Source of the DNA: Agromyces sp. Root81
GTDB lineage: Bacteria > Actinomycetota > Actinomycetes > Actinomycetales > Microbacteriaceae
Direction of reading: 5' to 3'
Length of the DNA stretch: 64,000 bases
Assembly (NCBI RefSeq): GCF_001429165.1
Contig: NZ_LMIR01000003.1
Span: 417,327-481,326, forward strand
Translations under genes and position numbers: made by a program
Notes under the pieces: model-generated
Told to the model about the DNA's origin: nothing
What the model saw: the letters and a program-made list of their open reading frames with translations, nothing else
Database searches by the model: none
Part shown: positions 35,206-42,898 of the stretch, piece by piece
Layout of the letters: every line of letters begins with the position of its first letter
How positions within the stretch are numbered: position 1 is the stretch's first letter

Positions 35206-36729
35206 TCACGACCCGACGATGACCACGCCGTCTTCGCGGCGAGGAACGCCGAGCGGGTTGCCGTCGGCGAGCTCTGGCGGGAGCACAGCGGCGGGTGCGT
35301 CCTGGTAGGCGATTGGCGTGAGCCAACGGCGGATCGCGGTGGCCCCGACTGAGGTGTGCACCGATGCGGTCGTCGCGGGCCACCCGCCGCCGTGGTGCTG
35401 CGCCCAGGCGATCGCCACGCCGGTCGGCCAACCGTTGTAGACGATGCGGCCCGAGACCCGGCCGAGCGCGCCGGTGAGGCCGGCGACGTCTTCGCCCGGG
35501 GCGTGGTGGATGGTGCCGGTGAGCGAGCCGTCGAGCACGGCGAGTGCGGCCATCAGCGCGGCATCGCCTGTGTATCGCACGAGCACCGTGAGTGGGCCGA
35601 AGCACTCCTCGAGGAACGTGTCGTGCGCGGCGACGAAGCGGTCGACCGTGGTGGCGACGACGACGGGCGCCGAGGCATCCGTCGCTCGATCGCCGGCGAA
35701 GACGACCTCGACGTCGTCGCGCGCGGCGAGCGCCGCCGAACCCGAGTCGAACGCGCTCGCGATGCCGTCGGTGAGCAGCGTCTGCGTCGGCGCGTCGACG
35801 AGGGCGCCCGCGAGCGCGGCTTCGAATCCCGATCCCTCGGGCACGAAGACGAGCCCGGGCTTCGTGCAGTACTGGCCGCCGTCGCGGGTGAAGGAGCCGG
35901 CGAGCCCGGCTGCGATCGCTGCGGCATCCGCTGCGGCTGCCGCGGGCGTGACGACGACCGGGTTGATCGAGCCGAGTTCGCCGTAGAACGGGATCGGCGC
36001 CGGCCGCGCCGACGCGAGGTCGAAGAGCGCGCGCCCGCCGCGGGTCGAGCCGGTGAATCCCACCGCCGCGACGAGCGGATGCCGCACGAGCGCGGTGCCC
36101 GCGTCGAAGCCGTCGACGAGGGCGAGGGCCGCTCGAGGCGCACCGGCCTCGCCGAGCGCCGAGCGCCCGATCTCGACGACCCGCCGGGAGAGTCGCGGAT
36201 GCCCGGGGTGCGCCTTCACGACGACCGGGCAGCCCGCAGCGAGCGCCGACGCCGTGTCGTTGCCCAGCACCGAGAACGCGAACGGGAAGTTCGAGGCGGC
36301 GAAGACCGCGACGACTCCGAGCGGGCGCAGCATCCGGCGCAGGTCGGGGCGCGGCGGCGTGAGCGAGGCGTCGGGCGAGTCGAGCGTGGCCTCGACGTAC
36401 GACCCCTCACGAGCGACCTCGGCGAAGAAGCGCAGCTGCGTCGCCGTGCGCGTCACCTCACCGGTGAGGCGCGCCGCGCTGAGGTGCGTCTCCTCCGCGG
36501 CGAGGGCGACGAGTTCGTCGCGGTGCGCCTCGACGGCCTCGGCGAGCGCGGCCAGCCACCGGGCGCGGTCGTCGCGGGACGAGCGGTCGAAACCGGATGC
36601 CGCGGCGAGGCGCACCGCGATCTCGACCGTCGTCTCGGGGTCGGTCACGATCACCTCGTCGGCTGCGCGTCGCTGCTCGTCGCGCGGCGCGATGCCCGCG
36701 GTATCCGCTGCCCTGCTCGTCTCACCCAT
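35206..36729 (-). CDS. Aldehyde dehydrogenase, alpha-ketoglutaric semialdehyde dehydrogenase type
   Basis: A 507-aa aldehyde dehydrogenase from ATG 36729 with GGAGG upstream. Catalytic Cys in GGQYCTKPGLVF and Glu in FYGELGSINPV identify the NADP-type 2,5-dioxovalerate (KGSADH) group, distinct from the Sad-like paralogues here. The family oxidises five-carbon semialdehydes. Next to glutaryl-CoA dehydrogenase and a CoA-transferase, glutarate semialdehyde is also a plausible substrate. Co-directional with gcdH 23 nt upstream. Confidence 0.88.
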   Translation of the reverse strand: MGETSRAADTAGIAPRDEQRRAADEVIVTDPETTVEIAVRLAAASGFDRSSRDDRARWLAALAEAVEAHRDELVALAAEETHLSAARLTGEVTRTATQLRFFAEVAREGSYVEATLDSPDASLTPPRPDLRRMLRPLGVVAVFAASNFPFAFSVLGNDTASALAAGCPVVVKAHPGHPRLSRRVVEIGRSALGEAGAPRAALALVDGFDAGTALVRHPLVAAVGFTGSTRGGRALFDLASARPAPIPFYGELGSINPVVVTPAAAAADAAAIAAGLAGSFTRDGGQYCTKPGLVFVPEGSGFEAALAGALVDAPTQTLLTDGIASAFDSGSAALAARDDVEVVFAGDRATDASAPVVVATTVDRFVAAHDTFLEECFGPLTVLVRYTGDAALMAALAVLDGSLTGTIHHAPGEDVAGLTGALGRVSGRIVYNGWPTGVAIAWAQHHGGGWPATTASVHTSVGATAIRRWLTPIAYQDAPAAVLPPELADGNPLGVPRREDGVVIVGS

Positions 36730-36752
36730 GTCGTCCTCCGACACCTCCCTGC

Positions 36753-37949
36753 TCAGAACGCGTTCAGCCCGGTGAGCTCGCGGCCCAGGATCAGCTGGTG
36801 GATCTCGTCGGTGCCCTCGTAGGTGCGCACCGATTCGAGGTTCGCCGCGTGCCGCATGACGGGCCACGCGTTCGTGATGCCGTCGCCGGCGAGGATCGCG
36901 CGCGCCTCGTGGGCGATCGCGAGCGCCTCGCGCACGCTGTTGAGCTTGCCGACCGAGATCTGGGCGGGAGTGAGCGTGCCGTGCTCCTTCAACCGCCCGA
37001 GGTGCAGGGCGAGGAGGATGCCCTTCTCGACCTCGAGGAACATGTCGGCGAGCTTCGCCTGGATGAGCTGGTTCGCGCCGATCGGCTTGCCGAACACCTC
37101 GCGGTCGACGGAACGTGAGATCGCCGCCTCGAGGCACGAGCGAGCGGCGCCCATCGCGCCCCACACGATGCCGTAGCGCGCCTCGTTCAGGCAGCCGAAC
37201 GGACCCGAGAGGCCCTTCGCACCCGGCAGGATCGCGTCGCCGTCGACCCGCACGCCGTCGAGTTCGATGTCGCACTGCACCGAGGCGCGCATTGAGAGCT
37301 TGCCGTCGATCGGCGTCGCCGTGAAGCCCGGCGTCGAGGTCGGCACGAGGAACCCGCGCACCGCACGGCCGCCGTCGCCACCGCCGAACTCGGGGTCGTC
37401 GACCTTCGCCCAGACGACGGCGACGTCGGCGAGCGAGGCGAGGCCGATCCAGCGCTTCGCGCCGTCGAGCACCCAGCCGTCGCCGTCGCGGCGCGCGGTC
37501 GTGGTCATGCCGGCGGGGTCGGAGCCGCCCTGCGGCTCGGTGAGGGCGAAGCATCCGATGAGGTCGCCGGCCGCCATGCCCGGCAGCCACCGCTGCTTCT
37601 GCTCCTCCGAGCCGTACTTGTGGATCGCGCTCATCGCGAGCGAACCCTGCACCGACACGAAGGTGCGCCAGCCGCTGTCAGCGGCCTCGAGTTCGAGGCA
37701 CACGAGGCCGTAGGAGACGGCGTCGGCGCCGGCGCATCCGTAGCCGTGCAGGTGCATGCCGAGGAAGCCCAGGTCGCCGAGTTCCTTCACGAACTCGCGG
37801 CGGAAGTGCTTGGCCTCGAAGTCCTCCTCGATGACCGGCAGCAGGCGGTCCTGCGCGAAGGCGCGGGCCTTCAGCTGCCACTCGCGCTCCTCGGAGCTGA
37901 GCAGGGCGTCGAGGTCGAACACGGCGTCGATCGAGGGTGCGGTGGTCAT
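36753..37949 (-). CDS. gcdH: Glutaryl-CoA dehydrogenase-like acyl-CoA dehydrogenase
   Basis: A 398-aa flavoprotein. The C-terminal TYEGTDEIHQLILGRELTG carries the catalytic Glu at the glutaryl-CoA dehydrogenase position; FALTEPQGGSDPAGM is the FAD/substrate loop and RYGIVWGAMGAAR is typical of the group. It would convert glutaryl-CoA to crotonyl-CoA and CO2. Its ATG overlaps the stop of the CoA-transferase gene by 4 nt, so activation and oxidation of the acid are coupled. Confidence 0.88.
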   Translation of the reverse strand: MTTAPSIDAVFDLDALLSSEEREWQLKARAFAQDRLLPVIEEDFEAKHFRREFVKELGDLGFLGMHLHGYGCAGADAVSYGLVCLELEAADSGWRTFVSVQGSLAMSAIHKYGSEEQKQRWLPGMAAGDLIGCFALTEPQGGSDPAGMTTTARRDGDGWVLDGAKRWIGLASLADVAVVWAKVDDPEFGGGDGGRAVRGFLVPTSTPGFTATPIDGKLSMRASVQCDIELDGVRVDGDAILPGAKGLSGPFGCLNEARYGIVWGAMGAARSCLEAAISRSVDREVFGKPIGANQLIQAKLADMFLEVEKGILLALHLGRLKEHGTLTPAQISVGKLNSVREALAIAHEARAILAGDGITNAWPVMRHAANLESVRTYEGTDEIHQLILGRELTGLNAF

Positions 37950-39142
37950 CGGTGCGGTCCTTTCGCGGGGGTCTGGTGCCAGTCGGCGCCGGCGTGCTCG
38001 TCGAGCGCGGGCGGCGGAGTGCGGTACACGGCGGGGCTCGCCGAGAGGCCGATCGGGTTTGCGACCGTGCGGCTCGTGGCGGTGCCGTTCGGGGTGGGGC
38101 CGGCGTCGATCTCGGCCACGGGGTCGAGGCCGAGCGCCTCGCCGAACGCGATCGCCTCGGCGACGTCGTTCACGGGGCCGGCGGGCACGCCGGCCGCGCT
38201 GAGCGCATCGACCCAGTGCGCAGCGGATGCCGCGGCGAGGCGCTCCTCGATCGCCGCCGTGAGCTCGGCGCGATGCGCGACCCGGTCGACGTTGCCCGCG
38301 AACCGCGGATCGCCCGCCAGCGCGGGGACGCCGAGCACCGCGGCGAGCGCCCGGAACTGCTTGTCGTTGCCGACGGCGATCACGAGCTCGCGGTCGGCCG
38401 CGTGGAAGACGGCGTAGGGCGCGATGCTCGGGTGGGCGTTGCCGAGGCGTCGCGGCGGGGTGCCGGTGGCGAGCGTCGAGGCGGCCTGGTTCGTGAGCGC
38501 CGAGAGCAGGCCCTGCATGAGGTTCACCTCGACGCGTTGGCCGAGCCCGCTGCGGTCGCGCTCGCGGAGGGCGAGCAGGATGCCGGCGACCGCGTTCTGC
38601 CCGGTGAGCACGTCGACGAGGGCGACGCCGGCCTTCGCGGGCTCGCCGTCGGCTGCGCCCGTGATCGACATGAGCCCGCCGACAGCCTGCACGAGCAGGT
38701 CGTAGCCGGCGAGCGCAGCGCCCTCGCCCGTGCCGAAGCCCGTGATCGAGCAGTAGACGACGCCCGGGTTCGATGCCCGCACCGCGTCGTAGGAGAGCCC
38801 GAAGCGATCCATCACGCCCGGCCTGAAGTTCTCGATGACGACGTCGGCCGAGGCCGCGAGCCGGCGCGCCTCGGCGAGCCCCGCGGCATCCGTCAGGTCG
38901 AGCGCGACCGAGCGCTTGTTGCGATTGACGCTGCCGAAGTAGGTGGCCTGGCCGCTCGCGTCGACGGGCGGACGCCAGTGCCGGGTGTCGTCACCGGCCG
39001 GTGACTCGATCTTCACGACGTCGGCGCCGAAGTCGGCAAGCATCATCGTGGCGTAGGGGCCCGCAAGCACTCGCGAGAAGTCGGCGACGCGCACGCCCGA
39101 GAGCACTCCGTCGATCGCCTCGTCGGCCCGCCGCTCGTGCAT
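37946..39142 (-). CDS. CaiB/BaiF family III CoA-transferase
   Basis: A 398-aa enzyme from ATG 39142; the frame upstream has only a TTG start. VLAGPYATMMLADFGADVVKIE is the N-terminal CoA-binding signature, and the catalytic Asp lies in AGVALVDVLTGQ. Homologues transfer CoA from succinyl-CoA to dicarboxylates such as glutarate. Coupled to gcdH, it most simply makes glutaryl-CoA. It is first in a leftward operon with gcdH and the aldehyde dehydrogenase, divergent from the GntR regulator gene. Confidence 0.9.
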   Translation of the reverse strand: MHERRADEAIDGVLSGVRVADFSRVLAGPYATMMLADFGADVVKIESPAGDDTRHWRPPVDASGQATYFGSVNRNKRSVALDLTDAAGLAEARRLAASADVVIENFRPGVMDRFGLSYDAVRASNPGVVYCSITGFGTGEGAALAGYDLLVQAVGGLMSITGAADGEPAKAGVALVDVLTGQNAVAGILLALRERDRSGLGQRVEVNLMQGLLSALTNQAASTLATGTPPRRLGNAHPSIAPYAVFHAADRELVIAVGNDKQFRALAAVLGVPALAGDPRFAGNVDRVAHRAELTAAIEERLAAASAAHWVDALSAAGVPAGPVNDVAEAIAFGEALGLDPVAEIDAGPTPNGTATSRTVANPIGLSASPAVYRTPPPALDEHAGADWHQTPAKGPHR

Positions 39143-39182
39143 CCCATCCGCCTTCGCATGTCGGCGGCCACCCGGGCCGCTC

Positions 39183-39197
39183 AATCATCCTATATCG
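39183..39197. promoter_or_regulatory. Shared AATCATCC/TATA motif, copy 1
   Basis: AATCATCC directly followed by TATATC, in the intergenic region between the divergent CoA-transferase and GntR genes. The same octamer recurs at 40845 and 42782. Candidate operator for the neighbouring GntR protein. Confidence 0.4.
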
Positions 39198-39308
39198 CTT
39201 CTTTTCGTTGCGCAGCGACGCCGTCACCGACGCCGTCCCCGTCCGTTCGTGGATCGTCGCAGCATCTCCTGACAACCGGTGGTGAGAAACGAGGGCGGAG
39301 CGCTCGAC

Positions 39309-39314
39309 TAGCCT
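39309..39314 (+). promoter_or_regulatory. -10 box, leaderless gntR gene
   Basis: TAGCCT ends 6 nt before ATG 39321; no ribosome site is visible. Confidence 0.45.
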
Positions 39315-39320
39315 GAACCC

Positions 39321-40091
39321 ATGGAGTCGAGGGTGGGACCGGGCGCGCGCGAAGCCGTGTTCGCCCAGCTCGCCGACACCGGCCGCGCCGAGCAGGTCGC
39401 GCAGCGCCTCACCGACGGCATCGTGCTGGGCGTGCTCGGCGCTGGCGAACGCCTGCCGAGCGAACCGGAGCTCGCGCGTCGCTTCGGCGTCGCGCTCATC
39501 ACTGTGCGCGAGGGACTCGGCATCCTGCGCGAGGCCGGTCTCGTCGAGACCCGTCGCGGCCGCGAGGGCGGCAGCTTCGTCGTCGCCGACGACGCCGACC
39601 ACCGTTCGCTCATCACGACCCGGCTGCGCGGACTCGCCATGGTCGAGCTCAGCGACATGGCCGTCTACTTCGGCGCCATCCTCGCGGGCATCGCCGAGCG
39701 CGCCGCCGAGCGGGCGTCGGCCGGCGACGCCGAGCGCCTCGAGGCATGGCTGACTGCGGCGGACTTCGGCACCGCGGCATCCGCTCGCACGAACCAGGGC
39801 GGCTTCTTCCTCGAGGTCGCCGTGCTCAGCCAGTCCGCTCGCCTCGTGCGCGAGCAGATCCGGCTGCAGGCCGAGTTCGGGCCGCTCCTCCTCCTCGGCC
39901 TCGACGACGAAGCCCAGCGAGCGGATGCCACGGCCCGCGACCGCGACATCGTGCGCGCCGTCGCGGCGCACCGGCCGGCCGAAGCCCGCACGGCGGCCGG
40001 CGATCTCGTGCGCGGACTCTCGGTGCCGTTGCTCGCGGCGAAGGCCAGGATCGAACGGGGAGGCGAGCTCGATGAGCCGATCAGCGCGTGA
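39321..40091 (+). CDS. FadR-subfamily GntR regulator
   Basis: A 256-aa regulator. The winged helix (about residues 20-90, LPSEPELARRFGVALITVREGLGILREAGLVETRRGREGG) is GntR-type; the helical C-terminal domain fits FadR/FCD, which binds acyl-CoA or organic acids. It is divergent from the CoA-transferase operon and overlaps a downstream Cache-domain gene by 20 nt. It is the natural candidate regulator of the island from 35 to 44 kb. Confidence 0.9.
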   Translation: MESRVGPGAREAVFAQLADTGRAEQVAQRLTDGIVLGVLGAGERLPSEPELARRFGVALITVREGLGILREAGLVETRRGREGGSFVVADDADHRSLITTRLRGLAMVELSDMAVYFGAILAGIAERAAERASAGDAERLEAWLTAADFGTAASARTNQGGFFLEVAVLSQSARLVREQIRLQAEFGPLLLLGLDDEAQRADATARDRDIVRAVAAHRPAEARTAAGDLVRGLSVPLLAAKARIERGGELDEPISA

Positions 40092-40845
40092 CGTCGCGGC
40101 GGAGGTCGGTGAGGTGTTCGCCGCCGTCTTCGACCAGCTCGCCGCGTGGCGGGCCCCCGTCGAGCAGGTCATCGATCGCGCGGTCGATGTGCGGCCCGCC
40201 GCGCTCGACGCGGTCGTCGCCGAGCTCGTGCTCCCCCGCCTCACCGAACCCGAACCGCTCCTCGTCGGAGCCGGCTTCATCGCCGACGGCGAGATCGTGC
40301 GCGGCCGCGACGTGCACTTCGCGTGGTGGCTCGGCCCGCTCGACGCGAACCCCGTGCTCGGCTCCACGACCGAGCCGACCCGCCTCGACCTCTCGACCCG
40401 CGGGTACACCGAGTACCTCCGCGACTTCCGCGCACTCGAGTGGTACCGCATCCCCGCGACCACGCGGCACGCGCACGTCACCGGGCCCTACGTCGACCAC
40501 CTCTGCACCTGCGACTACATCCTCACGATGACGATGCCGGTGCACGCCTCGGGCACGGCCGAGTCCGGCGACGGCACGCCGGACGCCGACGCGTCGAGCG
40601 GCGCCCGCATGGTCGGCGTCGTCGGAGCGGATGTCTCGGTGCGCCGCCTCGAGCGGGAGCTGCTCGCCGCCTTCCTCGACGTCGACGCCCCGCTCGCCCT
40701 CGTGAACGACGAGGGCCGCGTCGTGCTCTCGACCGAGCCGACCCTGCAGGTGGGGCAGCTGGCCGACCGCGACGGCCCCGGCGAGCCGTGCCCCGGCACG
40801 CCGCTGCGAGTGCTCGTCCACCCGGCGGCATCCGGGTCGATCTGA
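40072..40845 (+). CDS. Soluble Cache/PDC sensor-domain protein
   Basis: A 257-aa protein; GGGGAGG precedes ATG 40072, which lies within the gntR 3' end. The segment EWYRIPATTRHAHVTGPYVDH, then ILTMTMPV and GVVGADVSVRRLE, follows the order of double-Cache/PDC ligand-binding domains. Such domains are normally extracytoplasmic parts of chemoreceptors or kinases. Here there is no signal peptide, membrane helix or output domain. Co-transcription with a GntR regulator suggests a cytoplasmic binding partner or sensor for the same ligand. Function inferred. Confidence 0.75.
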   Translation: MSRSARDVAAEVGEVFAAVFDQLAAWRAPVEQVIDRAVDVRPAALDAVVAELVLPRLTEPEPLLVGAGFIADGEIVRGRDVHFAWWLGPLDANPVLGSTTEPTRLDLSTRGYTEYLRDFRALEWYRIPATTRHAHVTGPYVDHLCTCDYILTMTMPVHASGTAESGDGTPDADASSGARMVGVVGADVSVRRLERELLAAFLDVDAPLALVNDEGRVVLSTEPTLQVGQLADRDGPGEPCPGTPLRVLVHPAASGSI

Positions 40846-40864
40846 ATCATCCGCTGATATATCT
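40845..40864. promoter_or_regulatory. Shared AATCATCC/TATA motif, copy 2
   Basis: AATCATCCGCTGATATATCT begins in the stop codon of the Cache gene and lies about 80 nt before the second succinate-semialdehyde dehydrogenase gene. GATATATC within it is itself palindromic. Confidence 0.4.
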
Positions 40865-40941
40865 TTGAAGTCGAGCGTATGCACGGCGGCAGACGAGCTC
40901 TGGCGTGAGTGCAGTGTGTGCACCCCGAGAAGGAGAAACCC

Positions 40942-42306
40942 ATGCCCTATGCCGTGACCAACCCCGCCACCGGCGAGACGGTCAAGTCCTACGACACCAT
41001 CACCGACGAGGGCCTGCAGGCCGCCATCGCCTCGGCCACCGAAGCGCACCGCACCTGGTCGAAGAACACCACGGTCGCCGAGCGCGCCGCCCTCGTCCGC
41101 CGTGTCGCGGAGCTGCACAACGAGCGCGCCCAGGAGCTCGGCGAGATCATCGTGCGCGAGATGGGCAAGCCCATCGAGCAGGCCGTCGGCGAGGTCGAGT
41201 TCTCCGCCGCGATCTACGAGTACTACGCCGACAACGCCGAGTCGCTGCTCGCCGACGAGAAGATCGACCTGCTCGCCGGTGAGGGATCCGCTCTCATCCG
41301 CCGCTCGTCGCTCGGCCCGCTCCTCGGCATCATGCCGTGGAACTTCCCGTACTACCAGGTCGCCCGCTTCGCCGGCCCGAACCTCATCATCGGCAACACG
41401 ATCCTGCTGAAGCACGCCGAGCAGTGCCCCGAGTCGGCCGCCGCGATCGAGCAGATCTTCCTCGACGCCGGCTTCCCGGTCGGCGCCTATGTCAACATCT
41501 ACGCCTCGCACGCGCAGATCGAGACCGTCATCGCCGACCCGCGCGTGCAGGGCATCTCGCTCACCGGTTCCGAGCGCGCCGGTGCGATCGTCGCAGAGAT
41601 CGCCGGTCGCCACCTGAAGAAGGTCGTGCTCGAGCTCGGCGGCTCCGATCCCTTCATCCTGCTCTCGACCGATGACCTCGACGCCGCGGTCGGCGCCGCC
41701 GTCTTCGCCCGCGTCGACAACAACGGCCAGGCCTGCAACGCGGCCAAGCGGTTCATCGTCGTCGAAGACCTCTACGAGCCGTTCCTCGAGAAGTTCACCG
41801 CCGCGATGAGCGAGGTCGAGCAGGGCGACCCCGCCCAGGTCGGCACCGCACTCGGTCCGCTGTCGTCGGCCAAGGCCGCCGAGGGCCTCGCCGAGCAGGT
41901 CGAGCGAGCCGTCGCGCAGGGCGCCACCCTGCACCACGGCGGCGCGCGCGAAGGCAACTACTACTCGGCGACGATCCTCACCGACGTGCAGCCCGGCTCC
42001 GACGCCTTCCACGAGGAGTTCTTCGGCCCGGTCGCCCAGGTCTTCAAGGTCGCCGACGAGGACGCGGCCGTCGAGCTCGCGAACAACACCCCGTTCGGCC
42101 TCGGCTCCTACGTCTTCACGACCGACTCCGAGCAGGCGCTCCGCGTCGCCGACAAGATCGAGGCCGGCATGGTCTTCGTGAACCTGGTCGGCGCCGACGG
42201 CGCCGAGCTGCCCTTCGGCGGCGTCAAGCGCTCCGGCTCGGGCCGCGAGCTCGGCCGCTTCGGCGCCGACGAGTTCGTCAACAAGAAGATGATCCGCATC
42301 GGCTGA
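40942..42306 (+). CDS. Succinate-semialdehyde dehydrogenase, Sad-like paralogue
   Basis: A 454-aa aldehyde dehydrogenase with AAGGAG upstream. Catalytic Glu231 (VLELGGSDPF) and Cys265 (NNGQACNAAK) are in place, and length and PWNFPYYQVARFAGP match the product of 17647-19023, so the window holds two Sad-type paralogues in different operons. Placed between the GntR/Cache pair and an amino-acid permease, it would handle a four- or five-carbon omega-semialdehyde such as that from GABA or 5-aminovalerate. Confidence 0.9.
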   Translation: MPYAVTNPATGETVKSYDTITDEGLQAAIASATEAHRTWSKNTTVAERAALVRRVAELHNERAQELGEIIVREMGKPIEQAVGEVEFSAAIYEYYADNAESLLADEKIDLLAGEGSALIRRSSLGPLLGIMPWNFPYYQVARFAGPNLIIGNTILLKHAEQCPESAAAIEQIFLDAGFPVGAYVNIYASHAQIETVIADPRVQGISLTGSERAGAIVAEIAGRHLKKVVLELGGSDPFILLSTDDLDAAVGAAVFARVDNNGQACNAAKRFIVVEDLYEPFLEKFTAAMSEVEQGDPAQVGTALGPLSSAKAAEGLAEQVERAVAQGATLHHGGAREGNYYSATILTDVQPGSDAFHEEFFGPVAQVFKVADEDAAVELANNTPFGLGSYVFTTDSEQALRVADKIEAGMVFVNLVGADGAELPFGGVKRSGSGRELGRFGADEFVNKKMIRIG

Positions 42307-42317
42307 TCACCGCGCGC

Positions 42318-42362
42318 GAGACGGATGCCCCGGAGCCTCGGCCCCGGGGCATCCGCCGTCTC
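42318..42362. terminator. Bidirectional hairpin between convergent genes
   Basis: GAGACGGATGCCCCGG (42318-42333) pairs with 42344-42362 apart from a 3-nt CCG bulge. It is partly built from the CGGATGC/GCATCCG heptamer pair and overlaps the stop of the minus-strand gene. Confidence 0.65.
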
Positions 42363-42726
42363 AGCGCTTCTTCTTCTCGTCGATCTCGTCGCGGCGCAGC
42401 AGGATGATGCGGTCGACGAGCGAGTCGGGCAGCGGATGCTCCGGCGTGAACCGGATCGTGCCCTTCGCCCACGAGTACCCCTCGAGCTCCGACGCGACCG
42501 CCTCGATGACGGGCGGACTGTACGGGTAGAGCCCGATGTGCGCCTTGGCCTTCATGATGCTGAGCAGCGGCGAGTCCCGGTACCGCAGGGCCGGCATGCC
42601 GTAGCTCACCCCCTCGACCGCGTCGGGCACGAGCGAGACCGCCCTCGCCCTGATGCGTTCCATGACGTCCCGATCGGGCGCTTCGAGCCCGGCGATGTAG
42701 TCGCTCACTTCCCCCATGGCGGCCAT
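42361..42726 (-). CDS. DUF1801 (YdhG-like) protein
   Basis: A 121-aa protein; the core EGVSYGMPALRYRDSPLLSIMKAKAHIGLYP and IRFTPEHPLPDSLVDRIILLRRDEI is the DUF1801 pattern (YdhG/frataxin-like fold, linked to iron handling in some Bacillus proteins). A second ATG three codons in is equally possible. The function here is unknown. The Lys-rich C-terminus abuts a bidirectional terminator. Confidence 0.88.
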   Translation of the reverse strand: MAAMGEVSDYIAGLEAPDRDVMERIRARAVSLVPDAVEGVSYGMPALRYRDSPLLSIMKAKAHIGLYPYSPPVIEAVASELEGYSWAKGTIRFTPEHPLPDSLVDRIILLRRDEIDEKKKR

Positions 42727-42781
42727 GCTACGCCGAGCGGATGCCGCGGCATCCGTCTGCTCGCGAACCCGTGCCGAATCA

Positions 42782-42806
42782 AATCATCCGGGACTATAGC
42801 TTTACG
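42782..42806. promoter_or_regulatory. Shared AATCATCC/TATA motif, copy 3
   Basis: AATCATCC, then GGGACTATAGC and TTTACG, upstream of the APC permease. It aligns best with copy 2: same octamer, TATA 4-5 nt later, then CTTT. Confidence 0.4.
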
Positions 42807-42829
42807 ACCGGATGTCTGGCTATGCTGGC

Positions 42830-42855
42830 GCGACACCACGACGATGTGGTGTCGC
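42830..42855. promoter_or_regulatory. 10-bp inverted repeat in the permease leader
   Basis: GCGACACCAC and its perfect complement flank a 6-nt GACGAT centre, just after a possible -10 box (TATGCT, 42821-42826). It could be an operator over the transcription start or a leader hairpin about 45 nt before the ATG. Confidence 0.5.
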
Positions 42856-42898
42856 CGGTTGGGGGCGGCCGGCGCAGCGATGACAGTGGAAGGCAGCA

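Noticed and set aside
36730..37590. Long minus-strand frame extending the aldehyde dehydrogenase upstream to 794 aa
   Set aside because: The extra part lies over the acyl-CoA dehydrogenase gene in another frame and is Arg/Ala-rich shadow sequence. ATG 36729 has its own GGAGG site.
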